Assembly: GCA_018340805.1 (NCBI GenBank)
Contig: JACMZG010000008.1
Location: 53,466,904 to 53,530,903, forward strand
DNA: 64,000 nucleotides
Origin: Microvelia longipes
Lineage: Eukaryota > Arthropoda > Insecta > Hemiptera > Veliidae
Direction of reading: 5' to 3'
Position 1 is the first letter of the stretch. Every line of letters starts with the position of its first letter. Positions 61,251 to 64,000 of this stretch are shown piece by piece. Made by a program: the position numbers and the translations under genes. The notes under the pieces were generated by a model that had not been told where the DNA came from, ran no database searches, and saw only the letters and a program-made list of their open reading frames with translations.

Positions 61251-62426
61251 GGCCCGTATTCAAAGACGTTTCCTAACATTTTCCTAACATTTTCCTAACT
61301 TTCCTAACATTTCCTAACTTTTTCCTAACATTTTCCTAATTCTCCTAAACTTTTTCCTAACATTTTCCTAACATTCTTCAAACATTCTCCTATCGTGTTT
61401 TAAAAGTCTTTTAGAGGCTTTGCATGATTTTATTTAGTAAGAACCTAAGGTAGTTAAGTCAAAAAGTGATACCATTGTAAGTAACGTAATATATCGCAAA
61501 ATATCAATGTTATTAACTTATTACCTGGATTTACGACACACTTTGTCATAAACAACAATGCGGCCTTGCTTTGGCGAATGTTAAATATATTAGAAACTTT
61601 ATTTACATATGTTTTCAGTAAACAGTAGAGTTGATACAAATACAATGTTCAATTATTGTAACAGCTTTCATAAATAAAGCAGTATCAAGCGTTTCAAGTT
61701 TGAACGTGGACCAGGTTGTACGAATCCAAAGGTGTCTAAATGAAGACCTGTTAATTAGTGCAACACTGTTTTCATTTTGCTAAATCAGTTACACAATTTT
61801 GTTTTTTCGTATTTTGTCATCAAATTCATTTTTGTTTGTGTAAAATGTTTTTTGGTATAATAATGGCTGAATTATTCACACCGGACCAACTGAATTTCCT
61901 CTTTGAATTGATAGCCCGCCACAAACAGACCATAGAAAATAAAAAATCTGATTGTGTTAAAAGAATATCAGGGTAAACTCCTTAATAGTAAAGTAAGTGG
62001 ATTAACAGTAACTTATATTATGTAAATGTATGTAGATAGTTATTAATACGACAAAGTGTGTCGTAAATTCAGGTAATAAGTTAATAACATAGATATTTGC
62101 GATATATTACGTTTATTTACAATGGTATCACTTTTTGACTTAACTACCTTAGGTTCTTACTAAAAAAAATCATGCGAAGTCTCTAAATGACTTTTAAAAC
62201 ACGGGAACGATCATTTAAATTTCGTGGCTTAAAAACATTTCTCTTACCTAAACCTAAGGTGAGTGTTAGGAGAATGTTAGGAAAATGTTAGGAAAAAGTT
62301 AGGAAAATGTTAGGAAAATGTTAGGAAAAAGTTAGGTGTTAGGAAAATGTTAGGAAAAAGTTAGGAGGTTAGGAAATGTTAGGAAAAGTTAGGAAAATGT
62401 TAGGAAAACGTCTTTGAATACGGGCC
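61251..62426 (+). mobile_element. PIF/Harbinger-like non-autonomous element, 1.18 kb
   Basis: Terminal repeats 'ggcccgtattcaaagacg' and 'cgtctttgaatacgggcc', 3-bp direct 'caa' on both sides (61248-61250, 62427-62429). Arms of about 300 bp (61251-61551 and 62050-62426) are inverted copies with arrays of 'cctaacatttt' near the tips. The core holds the start of a Myb/SANT-like gene. PIF/Harbinger fits the 3-bp duplication and the Myb-like gene; the usual target is TWA, so CAA is atypical. Confidence 0.8.
61863..61976 (+). pseudogene. Myb/SANT-like protein, first-exon remnant
   Basis: 37 codons from ATG 61863. 'FTPDQLNFLFELIARHKQTI' followed by 'ENKKSDCV' matches the start of the Myb/SANT-like DNA-binding proteins encoded by PIF/Harbinger transposons (helix 1 with 'L-x-x-L-V-x-x-H/Y-x-x-x-I-E-N-K-x-T/S-D'). 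Such proteins bind the element ends and help the transposase. The stop TAA overlaps a donor-like 'GTAAAC' at 61974, so this may be exon 1 of a spliced gene whose other exons are lost. No DDE transposase in the element. Confidence 0.6.
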
Positions 62427-62999
62427 CAAAAGTCTAGTGATTCAATTTGAAGTCGGACAACATACTGACACAGCAAAATTTTAAAATTATTATAACTATT
62501 TTTTGAAAAATCCCAAATAAGTTTTAAATAAAAGAAAACAGAGATATTTAGTACTCGTAATTTTTTACCTATACCCAAGTACCTGATATGAAGTTATGCA
62601 AATATTCGCTAATAATGTAGTGAATGCGAGTGATTGAGGGCAGTTAAGAGAGAAAGGATAGATGGTACATCGATGAACTGTATCTTAAATATGCAGCAAT
62701 GAAAAATAATTACCAGGAGTAAACATTTTTGTTTCCATGAGAACTACAAATTTTATATAAAACTTTTTTCGGAATTTTTTTAAAATAAAATAGTTGTAAT
62801 CATTTTAAACTTTTGATGGACCAGGATGTTTTTCAACTTGTGATAAAATCATCAGACTTGAGGTTCTCTTACTCTACTTTATGGTTCAATAAATTCTATG
62901 ACCAAATACTTCATAACTATTACGATCTAGAAAATCAACCTTGGGCTAGTATCAACCGGACTAGTATACTTATGTATTTAAAAGTATTATACCTAAATT
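62427..62999. other. No gene recognised
   Basis: AT-rich; the open frame 62813-63001 runs into the tandem repeat that follows. Confidence 0.35.
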
Positions 63000-63140
63000 A
63001 GTATCCATTTAATATTATACTTATGTATTTAATAGTATAATATCAATATTAGTATCCATTTAATATTATACTTATGTATTTAATAGTATAATATCAATAT
63101 TAGTATCTATTTAATAGTTTAATAGTATAATACCTAAATA
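63000..63140. repeat. 51-bp tandem repeat, 2.7 units
   Basis: 'agtatccatttaatattata' + 'cttatgtatttaatagtata' + 'atatcaatatt'; two exact units (63000-63050, 63051-63101), then a degenerate partial one. Confidence 0.97.
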
Positions 63141-63149
63141 CCTCCTGGG

Positions 63150-64000
63150 CATGAGGTTAAACTGCATCCACTGGTCCCTGCATTATGCAGGGTACCGGGA
63201 CTGGTCAGAGCAAGTGCTACGGTGCTTGACGGGAAGAGAAGCGTTCCCGGCCCACTCTAGCTAATCCCGTGTCTGTTTGGCTCTATGACACAGCCGATCG
63301 TGCTTAAGGTCCGTATGCCTGGCAGACATGGGTAAACCTATGGGGAGCGTCTCTTGGGAAGTCAGGCGCCTATTTGCGTCAGGCGGACTGAGTGGCGTGT
63401 CAGGGGGTAGCGTCCCTGAAGGTTGACCTAGCTAGGGTCCTCTACAAGGTAGAGTCTTATTTTTCTTTCTCTTTCTTGCTATCTCCTATCTCTAACTTTC
63501 CTTCACTATTCCCCTTGCCTTCCCTACTTTCTCACCTTTCCTTCTCTCTCACCTTTATTTTAATTTTTCCTCTCGTTTTATTTCATGCTGTCTACCTTTT
63601 ATTTTCTTCACTTATTTTGTTTAGTATTAATTTTCTTTATTTTATTATTTTATGTTCATTTATTTTATTTATTCATTTTATTTTAAGACTTTTTCCTAAG
63701 AGAGGTGCCGACCGTCGTGCGTCCTCTACCAGGTAGAGTTCAGGTTTCTTCCCAAAAGAGGTGCCCAGTGCGTCCTCTAACGGGTTTGAATCTTTGAGCT
63801 TTTTCCTAAAAGAGGTGCGATTTCGGGCTGCTGGCCACCGGCGTTTGGTATGTCGTGGAGAGATTAGTCGCCCCTCCTGCTGTGTGCTTAGCACTGCCAT
63901 ACCAAAGTGTCGGATGTCTGGTAGAAGGGGGGCCCGTTGCGTAGCGTTAATTCTCGCTTCGGGTCACTGTCCAGTGGGTCAGTCGCGGCTAGAACTGTCG
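63150..64000. other. GC-richer, hairpin-bearing segment, unidentified
   Basis: Clear jump in GC compared with the preceding 60 kb. It contains hairpins with 3-nt loops: 'ccctgca-tta-tgcaggg' (63176-63192), 'ctctac-aag-gtagag' (63440-63454), 'ctctac-cag-gtagag' (63724-63738) and a 9-bp pair 'tttggtatg'/'cataccaaa' (63844/63900), plus a C/T-rich tract (63456-63680) and repeated 'aaaagaggtgc' words about 57 bp apart. It may be the 5' untranslated start of a retroelement whose coding part lies to the right; not recognised. Confidence 0.5.

Noticed and set aside
61863..61976. Independent host Myb gene
   Set aside because: The exon lies between the inverted arms of a transposon and has no continuation; it is better explained as the element's own gene.

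Overview
This 64 kb window looks like intergenic, repeat-dominated DNA from an invertebrate animal nuclear genome. It is strongly AT-rich, with long (AT)n and (AC)n runs, a Penelope-like element, jockey/CR1-type LINE fragments, a copia gag relic, a solo LTR and several DNA-transposon families. I recognise no intact host protein gene, no tRNA or rRNA gene and no CRISPR array. Almost every open frame is short, rich in F/L/I/Y/N/K, and explained by base composition or by a repeat. The taxon cannot be fixed from the sequence; an arthropod is plausible, but this is inference.

Layout. 1-15 kb: fragments of an abundant non-coding family, here called R (about 1 kb, ending in a conserved stem-loop), a minisatellite, a copia gag relic, a 2 kb inverted duplication and pieces of family B. 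15.4-19.4 kb: two copies of composite family A, which starts with an array of GC-rich hairpins with 3-nt loops. One copy carries a nested MITE with an 8-bp target duplication; the other carries a 360-bp solo LTR with a 5-bp duplication. 19.4-31 kb: mostly unassigned DNA with a hAT-like MITE, a GATC-rich minisatellite and a family B copy. 31.4-36.6 kb: a decayed LINE 3' end, a pair of inverted hammerhead-like motifs, and a nearly complete 3.37 kb Penelope-like element with terminal direct repeats, hammerhead-like motifs and a 12-bp target duplication. 38-40 kb: family B with a 150-bp tandem core and a 0.9 kb foldback. 41-53 kb: R copies, an assembly gap with duplicated flanks, and a 6.6 kb CACTG-ended DNA element that splits an R copy and holds a LINE. 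53.8-55 kb: a diverged satellite interrupted by a 158-bp MITE. 55.3-59.5 kb: two family A copies in opposite orientation. 61.2-62.4 kb: a Harbinger-like element with a Myb/SANT-like exon remnant. 63.1-64 kb: a GC-richer hairpin-bearing segment that I could not identify.

The elements are layered, and the insertions give a relative order: the solo LTR and the 8-bp-TSD MITE are younger than the family A copies they sit in, the CACTG element is younger than the R copy it splits, and the LINE lies inside the CACTG element. The frame breaks I resolved in the Penelope ORF and both LINEs each look like a missing base, often in or beside a homopolymer, so part of the apparent decay may be sequencing error. 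The most interesting items are the triloop hairpin array of family A and the hammerhead-like motifs in several Penelope-type repeats.
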